Assembly (NCBI GenBank): GCA_020726505.1 | Contig: JAHLEZ010000008.1 | Span: 1,922,001-1,986,000 of the forward strand | Direction of reading: 5' to 3' | DNA length: 64,000 nucleotides | Source of the DNA: Leptodontidium sp. MPI-SDFR-AT-0119 | Lineage: Eukaryota > Ascomycota > Leotiomycetes > Helotiales > Leptodontidiaceae | Part shown: in pieces, positions 25,317 through 36,694 of the stretch | Position numbering within the stretch: the stretch's first letter is position 1 | Layout: each line of letters opens with the position of its first letter | The notes under the pieces: generated by a model | Seen by the model: the letters and a program-made list of their open reading frames with translations, nothing else | Databases searched by the model: none | What the model was told of the DNA's origin: nothing | Program-made: the position numbers and the translations under genes

Positions 25317-26182
25317 CTTGATCTTGCACGATTGGAATTGACAGAAAAATAAGAACTGGTAATGTATGAGATACTGAAGAAAACAATTTCAAGACTTAAT
25401 TTCTGTGATATTGACGAAGTTAAGATGGGTTGGGCTATTTATCATCAGAGCCAATTCTCAAAGTCGGCGAAACCCATATTGGATCTGACATATTGTTGAG
25501 AAATGGGCTCCGGTTCCGGTCCCATTCCTCATGCTCCAGTCCAGAATAATGCAACGCCTCTGATGGAAAGAATTGTTGACTTCATCAGCTGCCTCAATAG
25601 TCCAAATTGCCAGGACATTTTGGTGGGGTGGTAAGCGAGTTCCACCTTTAAGTGATAAACATTCCGGTCAACCTTCCGGTCGAATCTCCAGGCCTATTAA
25701 AATTGAATAAAAAGCATACGAACTACGCATCTAACCTTATGGCTCATTCAACGGCATTTTGCTTGTTGGGATTTCACCTCATCCGTTCTGCCCAGGCTGG
25801 AGCCTGAAGCCATTCCTGCATCTCAAATCTGCGAATACCAGATCACCCCTTTCCTGGCTCGCTTAGAAATGAGTAGAGCGAACATCGACGTATGGATGGA
25901 TTTTGGGCTCAGGGCCTCATGTTTGAACTCCGCTAATAGCTGATATAAGACCTATAAGGTGAATTTAGACTCAAGAGTATCTCGGAAGGTGAACAGAAAC
26001 ACATTACATCATGTATCATGTACTGAATTATTTCATCTTCAACACTTTCTCCACTTGATAACTGGCATTAGCCTCTCCTACACCTGTGGCCAAATACCTC
26101 CTCATCCATCTCAAAAGTACCACCACCCCAGCTTTAGGCCCATCTATCCCATCTATCCCATGACACTCCAACCTCGAAAAAG

Positions 26183-26259
26183 CACGTTCTTATCCACCCA
26201 TCAATCAGGTGGTAAGAACGTGAACTAGGTACATACCTAGTCACATATGCAGCGTGACT
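26183..26259. repeat. Three consecutive inverted repeats (stem-loops)
   Basis: Arms 26183-26198 and 26208-26222 pair over 15 bases with one bulged T and a 9-nt loop. Directly after, ACTAGGTA (26224-26231) pairs with TACCTAGT (26234-26241) across 2 nt. Next, AGTCAC (26239-26244) pairs with GTGACT (26254-26259). The second and third share two or three bases and could be alternatives. Function unknown. Confidence 0.7.
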
Positions 26260-28214
26260 CCGCCTATCTGCATTAGACATATATCCATGCCTTGCCTGGC
26301 GGCGGTTCCTCCCTAGCCCACAGCACAGTACAGCATGTCAACGAAATCCGTCACCTTGCAGATTTGAACGACAGCTATACGACGCCTCTACTTCTGCCCA
26401 TATCCTCTCCGAGTGCATGTATGCAGGCATTCATCTTGGCATCATCCCGGCGCTGAATAAAAAAACGTCGTGTCGTGCCTTCATTCATGCTGTCATCCAT
26501 CCATATGCAGTGAGCTGTAAGCAAGCAAGGGATTGGCACACAACACACAGCAGAAAACACAGGGCTGAGTTGAGATGGATGAGTTACCTTACGTGATGGC
26601 ACTGCTGAAAGTGGATACCGTTATTGGTACTCTCCTTCACGGGATCGTGCATCACAGTGCTGTAGGTTGATTGATGGGATGGATGTCCTGTTGTGAGAAG
26701 TACGGCTTATGCAGTATGCAGTATGTATGTCGTTCGGGGGATACAGTGGGTTTTGGGGTAGGTCCGAAAATGTATCTCTTTTTTTGAAAGAATAATCTTT
26801 TTCAGCTGGTTTGGATTGTTGAATTGAGGAGGGACTGGAAGAGCTGGTGAGGATAGAGATAGAGATCTGTTGTGGATTTAATGTTCATTTATGCGATTCT
26901 AGTTATCACCATTGTCGGTTTTGTTCGTGCTGGTATCTGTCCTTCTTTCTTTTGGTGTGCTTTAGAAATGGTCTGGATTTGGTGAATAGGTCAATTCGTG
27001 CCACCCGCTTCTCCTTCCCAAAGGAAATCTGATCGATCTGTGCACTTTCTTCACATCAGCAAGATTCTCCAGGTGGGAGTCAAGAAGCACGAAAAAAGGC
27101 AAGTGCCTTTGTAACATAACACCATTGTACTACAATACAAGTAAGATCTCTCCAATCCATATACGTATGTACAGTACAGTACGTGGGGAGATTCCGTCCA
27201 CACGCAAACAACTCACAACATTCCGATCCATCTCTACTTTACTCAACAAGTGAATGAAGCTCTCATCACAATTCACAGAAAGTAGTGCGTTTCTCTCCTT
27301 CTCTCCTCATTCCTTCCTTCTTTCCCCTCCCCTAACATTTATCCCGCCGGTTTGCAGTATTCTACCATCCATCCAGTGTGGAATCCCGAATCTCAACCCT
27401 CAAGGACCATGACTTGCATCTGCATCTATTCGTACAACCGCAAGCTGCAAGTAGTCAAGATCTCATGCTGGATACCGAGATGAGCCTCCCGCCTCCTGGA
27501 GCCTCTCCAGGCCAGCCCCTGGACTCAGACCGAGGACGTTTAATACGCAGAATATTTGTACGTTGATTATGCATGTATGCATGCATGCACATTCCCGTGT
27601 CCTCATTGCATTGGTGACATCCGCGAGGGAGGGTCCACGAAAATGCGTGAGTGTAGGCATGGCAAGAGGGAGGAATATGTACTTCCAGACCGATGCAGAG
27701 CTGAGATTCGAACCGCAAGTGTACATGAAAGACCTTCGCTTGGCTGTGGTCTGCTTGTTTATTCTCGCTGCTGCTTTTTTCCTTTGAGATGATTGGTTGT
27801 TTTAATCCAAAACTATGGTTGATAATCTTGGGAGCTGAAATGAAATTGTCCTTCTTGAATCTCACTGGAGAAAGAGGTAAATGAAAAGAGTATAGTACGA
27901 AGGTACAAAGGCACAAAGCAAGAAGCACTCAAGGATTACGAAAGTTAATGTTGTGTTTCGTACGTGCATATGGGTTGCACAATTTCATGCATCTGACTTA
28001 TGCATGACGCCACAATCTGAATCTGAATTTATCGTGTCGCGTGTGTCTGTCTGTGTGCGGCACCGGCCGAAACGAAACGATGCCAGAGTCCGTATCGGGC
28101 CGCCTGTTAAGGGGAATAGCTTCATTGGCTGGAAAATCAATTGATGGTATCAAGTTTGTCACTTTTGTGTTTGAAGAAAATGCAGGAGAGAGGCGAGAGA
28201 GGGTAGAACAGAAG

Positions 28215-28252
28215 AAGGAAGGAAAGAAAGAAAGAAAGGAAGGGAAAGAAAC
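28215..28252. repeat. Purine simple repeat (GAAG/GAAA/GGAA)
   Basis: Imperfect run of GAAGG, GAAA and GGAA units within the gene-free region. Low-complexity sequence with no further meaning seen. Confidence 0.6.
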
Positions 28253-30332
28253 TTGCCGTGTGTTTATTCTTTCCCCCAGTGCATTTTGATACGAACCTTC
28301 CCCGTCATTTGGGGGCGTGGCTTGGACCGCTGGGATGTTGTTGAACTGAACTTCTTGAGCACAGCAGCATCAGCTTCACGGGTCGGTACATGAGGAATGC
28401 ATGAGGAGAAGCAGCCTCTACTGCAAGCTTTTTGGATGCATGATGCATGTGGAAGTATATTCAGGTACGATACAGTACAGATGGATGTTTCGTGTAACGA
28501 ACCTTCGTGAAAGCATCTTCCACCCACCATCCAAGGAAGTGTTGATGAACTTTAATTTCACGTCGTCAAATCGTCGATGTCCTCAATCGCCGACCCAACC
28601 CAACCTCCCCCATGAAAGCTCCACAGCAACACAACGTGGGAAGGCCAGAGCTCTAATCTCATGCGGGATATGCCAAGAAGCGCATCGAGATGATATTTCA
28701 TGGAAGGTCGATAGAAGGAGCGGAGCTTGGAAGCGACTTTTGGAAGTTCGTTCCAATTGGAAGGCTGGAAGCAGTCGAAGGATCGGATCAGATCATATCG
28801 CCCCTCCCTCCCCATACATAACTGCTCTAGCGATTAATTCCAGGCGGTGGAACTGCCCTATTGGGACCCTTGGTACAGTAGCTCAGGAGCTCCATGGGAG
28901 GATGTTGAGTCTAGACAGGGAAGCGAGAGCCTGCTAGACGCGATTTAGACGACACCGAGGGCTTGAAACGAGGGGCATCAATTGAGTGAACTAACTAGTG
29001 AACCAACCTCACCCGTTCCTCCTGCTTGTCTGCTTGCATGATCAATTATTATTGCTTCAATTGGACAGGACAGGACTGCCTAAATCGTCTGATGGGAGAG
29101 AACTACCGAGTGATACTGTTTTCTATGCCTCTCTGCATAAGGACAAGGACAAAGTCTGACCATTGAGATTTGAAAGAAGGGAGAAGATGTTATGTACAGA
29201 AGATACAGGTAGATGCAGCTGCAGTGACTGACAACCCTGGATGCATTTACCTGCAGTCAGATTCTTCATGGGAAGCTTATCGCCGTGACTTACTGAAGTC
29301 AGTGTGGGTGTCGGTGTGTGGCGGCTCTCGGCATCCTCATCTGGAGGCGTTCGATTCGACCAGTGGCGGAGGTTTCGCATATCATCTCATCCATCTAGTC
29401 CAGTCCCGTCAACCGAGTCCAGGCATTTGGTGGACAGTATCCACTTGTCAATTTTTAAGCTGTTGTGCCTTGCTTGCTTGGAGCTTGCTTCCTTTGGTGC
29501 TGCGATCCGATAGCTCTCGGAAGTCTTGTACTTTACAATCTAGCACTGTACTGTCTAGCTAAGTACTTCCTCCGTACGTACCTAGGTACTTTTGCCCCAA
29601 ATTGCATGGCTTAGTAGGACGACTGAGGGACGACACAAGTCTACTGCAGTCCGTCGATCAGGAATGGAACACAAGGGAAACCTTCAACCCCGCTGTGCAT
29701 CCACACAAATCACATAGAACTCTAGAGAGTAACCTTCTTATCTTCTCTTCTCTTCTTTTCTTGGGGAGACCCACGGCTGCAGGAATATGATGAAGCGGAT
29801 GAGATATCTTTGAATCACTGCCTATCCTATCACTGCTCTTCCCACCCGCCCCTTGTACCCACGGATGCCGAGTTGGCTTGACTGGCACATGCCATCCAGA
29901 TGTCATACCTGCTAGTGCGGCAATGCCATGCGGTGCGGTTGAGTGCCTTGCCGTCTATCAACTATCTATCAATCAAACTAGTACTCTACTGTACATGTCC
30001 TGCACTCTTAGCTCTATCTATCACTTCCCCTGTCAAATTACTTTCTTCTCTCATCCCACCACATCGGTCCGGTCCACTTCTTCTGGCTTCTAGCCTTTCG
30101 TCTCCTCTCCTCGCCTCCCCCCACATCCCATGCCATGCCATCCCATCCCACACATCTCATACATCCTCCCTTCTTCCACCCTGACTACTGATGACCACCC
30201 GTTCTCCCTCCCGATATTTCCTGCTGGACTTTCTGTTTTCGTGTTGATATCAAGCGCGGGATCGCAAGCGCAAACTTATCCATCTGGTTTCACGGAAGAA
30301 AAGGAGAAAATAATACAAACATCCTCACGGCT

Positions 30333-30344
30333 CGGAAGGATCCG
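30333..30344. promoter_or_regulatory. CGG-N6-CCG site (UaY/Ppr1-type) upstream of azgA
   Basis: CGG, six bases (AAGGAT), then CCG, with a T before it (TCGG-N6-CCG). It matches the known binding consensus of the Aspergillus purine activator UaY (TCGG-N6-CCGA) at 7 of 8 fixed positions. It lies about 284 bases before the azgA start. An AGATAG GATA-factor site is nearby at about 30370-30375. Confidence 0.5.
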
Positions 30345-30627
30345 CTTGGTATTTGGAGACAGAATTCTGAGATAGGAGGAGCATGAGGCGTTGATGGAGG
30401 CTCGGCAGCTGTAAACGATTAAGGATTGCTTGGACGAACTACTTGTTGACACTATACCGTCAGGGGTGATGGATGGACGTATCTTTCTTATGAGACACGA
30501 CTTGATCATATAACGACCTGGCCGACCCTGACTTGGCTGATATTGACATTCAGCAATAGTCAACACTCGTCCATTCCTTTGCCGTTTCTTTACCGATACA
30601 TATTTCTTAGATATATCTTCGAGCATC

Positions 30628-32650
30628 ATGGGTTGGGTATGTATCCAGGCAGTACTTCTTTTCCTTATCAGTGCTGATACAATGTTCTAGGTCGAGAAGA
30701 CGAACATGGCCGTAGCCAGGAGTCCTGTTGGAAGGCACTTCAAGCTAGAGTTCTCTGGACATCCTCATGAGAGGAAAGGCTCGAGATTTATGACCGAGAT
30801 GAGAGCAGGCCTTGCCACATTCTTTGCCATGGCATACATTATCTCAGTCAACGCATCTATAGTAGCTGGTGCGTGCCGTCTATCATACTGTCAATCATAT
30901 CAATAACTGATTCGAAACAGCAAGTGGTGGAACATGTATATGCGAACCGAACCCCCTCTTCTCCGACGACAAGTTCTGTCAAAACACCGCCAACCCCTCA
31001 ACAGCACCATACAACAGCTGCAAGCTGGAAATAAACCGCGATCTGGTCACTGCAACTGCAGCCATCTCCTGCCTGACGAGTTTCTGCATGGGAGTCTTCG
31101 CAAACATGCCTATTGCTCTAGCTCCTGGGATGGGACTGAACGCATACTTCACATACCAGGTCGTAGGACCCAATGGATCTGGTGTCATCTCTTACCGACT
31201 AGCTTTGACTGCCGTCTTCGTCGAGGGACTTATCTTCGTCGCATTATCTATCCTCGGACTCAGACAATGGCTCGCTCGAACTATCCCTCGAAGTCTCAAG
31301 ATCGCAAGTGGAGCTGGAATCGGTCTCTACCTCGCTCTCATAGGACTCACCTACGACGCTGGAATCGGTGCAATAACTGGCGGAGGCGGTACCAGCGAAC
31401 CCATAGCCCTAGCCGGCTGTCTACCCTCACTCATCGATCCAGAGACAGGAGCCTGCTCATCCCACAAGATGCGCAACCCAACTCTCTGGCTCGGTGTCTT
31501 CGGCGGCGGCATCCTCACCGCATTCCTGATGATGTATCGAGTCAAAGGCGCCATCATCGCCGGGATCCTCTTCGTATCAATCATCTCCTGGCCCCGCGAC
31601 ACGTCCATAACAGCATTCCCACGCACCGACGATGGCGACTCCTCATTCTCCTTCTTCAAGAAGATAGTAACTTTCCACCCCATCAACCGCACCCTCGGCG
31701 TCCAAGACTGGGCCATCACCGGCTCGAACGCAGGCCAATTCGCCATCGCACTCGTCACGTTCCTGTACGTCGATATCCTCGACTGCACAGGGACATTGTA
31801 CTCCATGGCTCGCTTCTGCGGCGCTATGGACGAAGACACACAGGATTTCGAAGGCAGCGCGGTAGCCTACCTCGTCGACGCAATGGGCATCACAATCGGA
31901 TCCCTCTTCGGCTGCCCGCCCGTAACAGCCTTCATCGAATCCGGCGCCGGCATCTCTGAAGGAGGAACAACAGGAATCACAGCCTGCGTGACCGGTATCT
32001 GTTTCTTCATCTCGATCTTCTTCGCCCCTATCTTCGCTAGTATCCCATCATGGGCTACGGGGTGCACGCTCATCCTCGTGGGCGCAATGATGGCGCGCGC
32101 TTGTACCGAGATCAACTGGCGGTATATAGGGGATTCGATCCCCGCTTTCCTTACTATGGCGCTCATGCCTTTTACGTACTCGATTGCGTATGGGCTTATT
32201 GTGGGGATCGTCACTTATACTATCCTTAACACGGGCGCGTGGTTCGTGGCTGTTCTCTCAAGCGGTCGGATTGTCCCGCATGACCATGAACATAAAGACT
32301 ACTGGACGTATAAAGTGCGTGGGGGATTGCTGCCTGGATGGGTCAAGCGCGCGGCGAGGGGGAAGAAGGATTTCTGGCGCGATTGGGATTTCGATGCTGA
32401 GGAGGTCGGGAGTAGGGATTCGTATGTGTTGGCGAGGAAGGAGAGGGGGAGTGGTGGGAGTGTGATGAGTACTTCTGGGGTTGGGAATGTGAACGTGCCT
32501 GGGGAGAGGCAGGGTGATGTGCCGATGGATGGCATTATTACCGGGGATAGGAGGTGCGAGTTGGATAGTACTCCTGGGTATCCGATGGTTAGTACGATGA
32601 GTAAGGGTGATGTGAGGGCTACTCAGACGAGTTCTCCTTCTAGGAGGTGA
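30628..32650 (+). CDS. azgA: AzgA-family purine (hypoxanthine-adenine-guanine) permease
   Basis: Plasma-membrane proton symporter for purine bases, 638 residues. Exons 30628-30636, 30691-30868 and 30921-32650. The first coding exon is only nine bases (MGW) and joins to VEKTNMAVARSPVGRHF, which matches the AzgA N-terminus. Family blocks are GSRFMTEMRAGLATFFAMAY, FANMPIALAPGMGLNAYFTY and the substrate-site region GCPPVTAFIESGAGISEGGT, with about 12-14 hydrophobic segments. The cytosolic C-terminal tail from HDHEHKDYWTYKVRGGLLPG onward is polar and Gly/Ser-rich. The upstream CGG-N6-CCG and GATA sites fit control by purine availability and nitrogen status. Confidence 0.95.
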
Positions 32651-34414
32651 GGAGTGTGCCTTGAAAGAGTAGGGATAAGATGGGGTTCGGATCTGGAGTT
32701 GGAAATGGAGGGACAGTAGGAGTATGGTGATTGGCATTGGTATGGAAGGGGATGGATAATGATCTGTACTAGTAGAAAAGGTCTGGATTTCGGACTAGAG
32801 TAACTGGATAAGCGAGCGAGCAAGCAAAGCAAGATATAGCAGGAGTTTAGTTGAAGCTGCATTTGATTCAAGCGGCATGGGTGGCAGAGATGGGACGGGG
32901 AAAATGGGTTAGGATAATGTCTGTACGATTTTCTCATCAAATATCATCATGGTTGGCCGCCTTTAAATTCTGAGCTGTCTTCTTTGGTTGGCATTGTGAC
33001 TGACTTGTGACCTGCTATGTTCAAAAAGACGAGGAAGTATTCAGAAAGCGAAAGACATTTTCTTTACCGAGACCTATTCTGCTCCGTTGTCGTTTTATCC
33101 AGGTGCTTCCTGATCTCGAGCCCAATCAATGTCATGTCAAGTGAGGCTCCAATGTAAAAAAAAATAACCCACAATTCCGTTCTCGACTCCGTCCAAATCC
33201 TGTCAACTCCTGATATATTTCCCACCCCCTCCCTTTCCTCCCCTCTAACCCCAACTATGTAACATATACCACCAACCCAGACTCTACTTTAGAGGGAGAT
33301 ACAAAAATCTGTATAACAAGCATTCAAACACCCGATGAGGAGGATAAGCGGAAGGCCGTGAAGTTTCGTTTATAAATTACGGTTTTTACTGCTGTTGAGT
33401 AGAGCTGTAGGTGAGTTGAGCTGAGATGAATTGTGAACAGGTGTGTGGGTATGAGAGGCGAGGGAGGGAGGAGCTACGCGTGTGAAAGTCGGGTCGGAAC
33501 CTTATAGAGCGAGTTCATTTCTGTACTCACCTCCCTACCGATAGTACGTACGTTCTCACAGCCTACCAACCCCAGAAACATCCCCTACTCGCCCAACAAC
33601 CCGATCAAGGGGTGAGCCCTTAACAAAAGCGATGTATTTTCACACCAGACATCTTACTTAAAGCACCCAGAGTGAAAACTGTAGACAGTGTGGTAGGTAG
33701 GGTAGGTAGGTAGGTAGTAATCAATCTCATTCATCCCATTTCCATTCCATCTTATTCCACTCTCTTTCCAACCTCCATTCACTCATTCAAATACTAGACT
33801 AGACTAGAAATCCATATCCATCCACCCATCCATCCATCCCGCTGTGCAGTGCCTTGCAGTGGAAAAACAAACCCAATCCTACCAACCCACACAATGAGAC
33901 CGCACGCAAATCCATCCGGGAAAAAACAAACGTAAAAGCAAGAGAGCACGCAAAAGCAGAAAACAACGCTACCGAAGAGAACACAAAAGAAAAACAACGC
34001 GAAAAACAAACAGTCGATTAAAAGAAAAGTCCATCCCAGAAAAGCAAGGAAAAGCAAGGAACTATGTACCAGAGACAACATCCAACAAAAAAGTGTAGTT
34101 AGTCCAACATCATTATCATCAACACAACAAAAATGTGCAAAGAGTGAGCCGTGAGGCCGTATCGTATCCAGCTCTATCGTATCCCATCTTCTCCTCTCAA
34201 TTCCACTTCCTTCCTTCGCTCAATTTAACCATCAGCTTCTGCGTCCAATTCGTATTCCATCCAATCAATCCCCGCGCATACATCCAAGCCATAATACTTG
34301 CTGATGATGCAGCGCCACTTTTTTGCCTATTCGTAATATCGTAATTCGTCAATCTTCTCCTCCACTGCGCTCTCCGTGTCGACATAAAAGAAATTCATTA
34401 TTCGCATCTACACT
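32651..34414. other. Intergenic between convergent azgA and forkhead gene
   Basis: About 1.8 kb holding the 3' flanks of two convergent genes. It contains GGTA/GTAG repeats (33690-33718) and CATC/ATCC repeats (about 33818-33840). No coding region is supported. Confidence 0.5.
33690..33718. repeat. GTAG microsatellite
   Basis: Imperfect GGTAGGTA tandem repeat in a noncoding region. An ATCC-type repeat lies about 110 bases downstream. Confidence 0.7.
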
Positions 34415-36694
34415 CTAGAAGCGAGACGTAAAGCTTCGTGGAAGTCCAGGTCTTGAGCCACCAGCCTTTGGTGATCTCTTCATATTTTGACTAGAAGCGT
34501 TTCCGGTTCCAGAACCAATCTTTTGAAATCCTTGCATGATATCCCAGCCCTCGTCGATATCTTCCGTGAGGAACTCGGAGCCGTAAAAATCCTCTTGAGG
34601 AAGTTCAAAAGCAGCAATGTTGAAGTTCGGACTTGGAATCTTTGTAGGAGAATCAAGACCTAGAAGCTTGCTTGGTGATTGACATAGACCGAGACCCTTA
34701 AGAGGAGAGCTAAACCCATTACCCAAGCTAGGTGTGAACTTCAGCATAGGAGTGGAGGTGACGCTCTTGTTAAGGTTGGTGCCAGACATATCTGCAAGGA
34801 TGTTGGCTGATCTTGATCTGTCTAAGCGAGGTCGCTTGGCAGATTTCTTCTCAGGTGATCCCAGTCCAAAAACACCAGGGAATCCCGAAGAGGCGTCTGT
34901 GAAGATGTCAAAGTCCGCGCTGCCAAAATCCGGGAACATGGAGGTTGAAGATTCATCCAGATTGAAGGCAGGACTCCAGGGGGTGTTCTCGTCAAGGGTA
35001 GTCATTCCACGAAGGGGCGAGCCAACCATTTCGCGTACTCTATCCCGATGAAGACGGAGGTTGGTATTGGGTGAGACGGATGGGGGAGGTCGAACAGGGG
35101 GCTTTAGCTTCACCGCTGGCGTTAAGGGTGGAAGCATTTGTGAAGTCTCGGTTTTGCTGACACGCATGGGCGATGATGATGGCGGAGCAAAGAGAGAACG
35201 ACCTTTCGTAGGACTGTCGTATGAAGAGCCACGAAGTCTAGCAATCTCCTCCTCAGCACGGCCACGCTTCATTCTAGGCTGGTCTGCTTCCGAGGTCAAT
35301 AAACGGTGTGGGCGAAGTGCTGATGATTCAAGTGACGAGAAGTATCCACTGTCGTCCATTGATGCGTATTTGCGTTTGTGTGATCGGGTTCTCGAGGACG
35401 TAGGAAAGCGTGGTACCGGCGGTGGGGTGTCATGTCGCTTCTGAATATGTCGGGCCACAGGGGGCGATGAATGCATGGCAGCTGCTGGAGGTGATGAATG
35501 CATCAGAGGCGAAGAAGGAATCTCGGGCTCGTCCTCAACTTCTGGTTCGGTATTGCATGCATCTGAGCCTGGGATGGTCGCATCTGAAGACAACTCCGGA
35601 ATGGTGGACAATTGAGGCTCTGGAAGAGAATATGATGGAGGTGGAGGAAGTTCGGGTGCTTGTACAGGAGGAGGTGGTGGAGGTTTGAATTGAGTAGTCT
35701 CTGGTAGATTCACAGGCGTAAGGTTGGTGGACAAGACGGGTACATTCTCGTTGGGTCCAGGAGTTTTGCGAATCATCTTATCCTTGATGAATTGGCTCTC
35801 CATGCCTGGTTGGATTGCCCAATAGTTTCCCTTTCCTGGATCATCCTTTGGTCTCTCCTGCTTTACGAATGCCTTATTAAGACTGAGATTATGTCGAATG
35901 CTGTTCTGCCATCCTGCATCCGTAGCACTGTAAAAGGTGTAGGTATCCGAAATCCATTTGTATATCTGGGCGAGAGTGAGTCGTCGGTTCGTCGCTCTCA
36001 ATATCGACATCCCAATCAGTTGAGCGTAGCTATGCGGTGGCTTTAATCCATCATCGACCAAAGGAGGGAACGAATCCGGGGCTGGCAATTCCACAAACTC
36101 CATATTGTCCTCCTCCTGAACTTCCAACATGGGAAGCTTGGTTCTCTTGAAAGGTCTAGACTCGTGAATGGGCGCGGCTTCCATGAGGCGTTTCGGTGGT
36201 TTCTGTCCATACAATCCTTCCAGGGAAAAATTCGACGCGGCCAGTCTATCATGGGATGGTGCTATAGGTACTGGGTATGAAGGTTGTGAATAGTTCTCCT
36301 GGTCCATCGATGCATTGTTGGAAAAATTCGAAAACAGAGCCTTCTGGGGCTTATAATTCGACATCGAATGTTGCTTCTTCTCCATAGAATCTGTGTTGTA
36401 CGAAGGCCCTCCAGGCGGTGGCATAGAAACCATATTCAATTTGTTGCTGAAAGGGGCCCTTGATGGGGAGCTGGAGGTTTGCTGAGCCGACTTCAGGGGG
36501 GATTGCTTGCTCGGTCCAGCTTGTGGGGGGTTGAAAACAATATTCCTCCTCGACGCGGCATTCTTTATCGGTCGAAGTGGTGAGGGTTTCTTGGTATTCG
36601 AGGTCTGCACCGAGGGCATAGGGGCGCGGTCGAAAGATGAGGCTGGATCTTGGTAGATCTGCAGCGGCTGCTGCGAATAACGCGTCGACGACAT
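34415..36694 (-). CDS. Forkhead transcription factor (Hcm1/Sep1-like)
   Basis: Single-exon, 759-residue nuclear regulator. The winged-helix forkhead domain is at about residues 216-300: KPPHSYAQLIGMSIL, then LTLAQIYKWISDTYTFY, and recognition helix GWQNSIRHNLSLNKAFVK, followed by GKGNYWAI. No FHA domain is seen, which favours the Hcm1/Sep1 class (cell-cycle and septation genes) over the Fkh1/Fkh2 class. The flanks are Pro/Ser-rich with many SP/TP sites, consistent with kinase control. An N-terminal SPLRPIKNA-type basic segment is present. Assignment to a subclass is inference. Confidence 0.9.
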   Translation of the reverse strand: MSSTRYSQQPLQIYQDPASSFDRAPMPSVQTSNTKKPSPLRPIKNAASRRNIVFNPPQAGPSKQSPLKSAQQTSSSPSRAPFSNKLNMVSMPPPGGPSYNTDSMEKKQHSMSNYKPQKALFSNFSNNASMDQENYSQPSYPVPIAPSHDRLAASNFSLEGLYGQKPPKRLMEAAPIHESRPFKRTKLPMLEVQEEDNMEFVELPAPDSFPPLVDDGLKPPHSYAQLIGMSILRATNRRLTLAQIYKWISDTYTFYSATDAGWQNSIRHNLSLNKAFVKQERPKDDPGKGNYWAIQPGMESQFIKDKMIRKTPGPNENVPVLSTNLTPVNLPETTQFKPPPPPPVQAPELPPPPSYSLPEPQLSTIPELSSDATIPGSDACNTEPEVEDEPEIPSSPLMHSSPPAAAMHSSPPVARHIQKRHDTPPPVPRFPTSSRTRSHKRKYASMDDSGYFSSLESSALRPHRLLTSEADQPRMKRGRAEEEIARLRGSSYDSPTKGRSLFAPPSSSPMRVSKTETSQMLPPLTPAVKLKPPVRPPPSVSPNTNLRLHRDRVREMVGSPLRGMTTLDENTPWSPAFNLDESSTSMFPDFGSADFDIFTDASSGFPGVFGLGSPEKKSAKRPRLDRSRSANILADMSGTNLNKSVTSTPMLKFTPSLGNGFSSPLKGLGLCQSPSKLLGLDSPTKIPSPNFNIAAFELPQEDFYGSEFLTEDIDEGWDIMQGFQKIGSGTGNASSQNMKRSPKAGGSRPGLPRSFTSRF

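Larger units (their letters stand above)
25317..30627. other. 5.3-kb gene-free region between amidase and azgA
   Basis: The longest stretch here without a supported gene. Many short open frames exist, none with a family signature. Features seen are three adjacent stem-loops (26183-26259), GCATGCAT-rich segments (about 27570-27595 and 28430-28450), a GAAA/GGAA purine run (28215-28252), and the azgA upstream region with a UaY-like site. It may hold long regulatory sequence or noncoding transcripts. Confidence 0.5.

Noticed and set aside
27700..27725. GGTTCGAATC-like tRNA T-arm sequence on the minus strand
   Set aside because: The flanking bases do not pair as a T stem and no acceptor or anticodon arms can be built around it.
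27455..27928. Minus-strand open frame of 157 codons with a hydrophobic start in the gene-free region
   Set aside because: No family features, low-complexity composition, and its leader does not resemble a normal signal peptide with a cleavage site.
30934..31959. A 341-codon plus-strand open frame, rich in Arg, His and Pro, overlapping azgA in another frame
   Set aside because: It is a by-product of the C-rich third codon positions of azgA; it has no domain, and the overlapping frame encodes the recognised permease.
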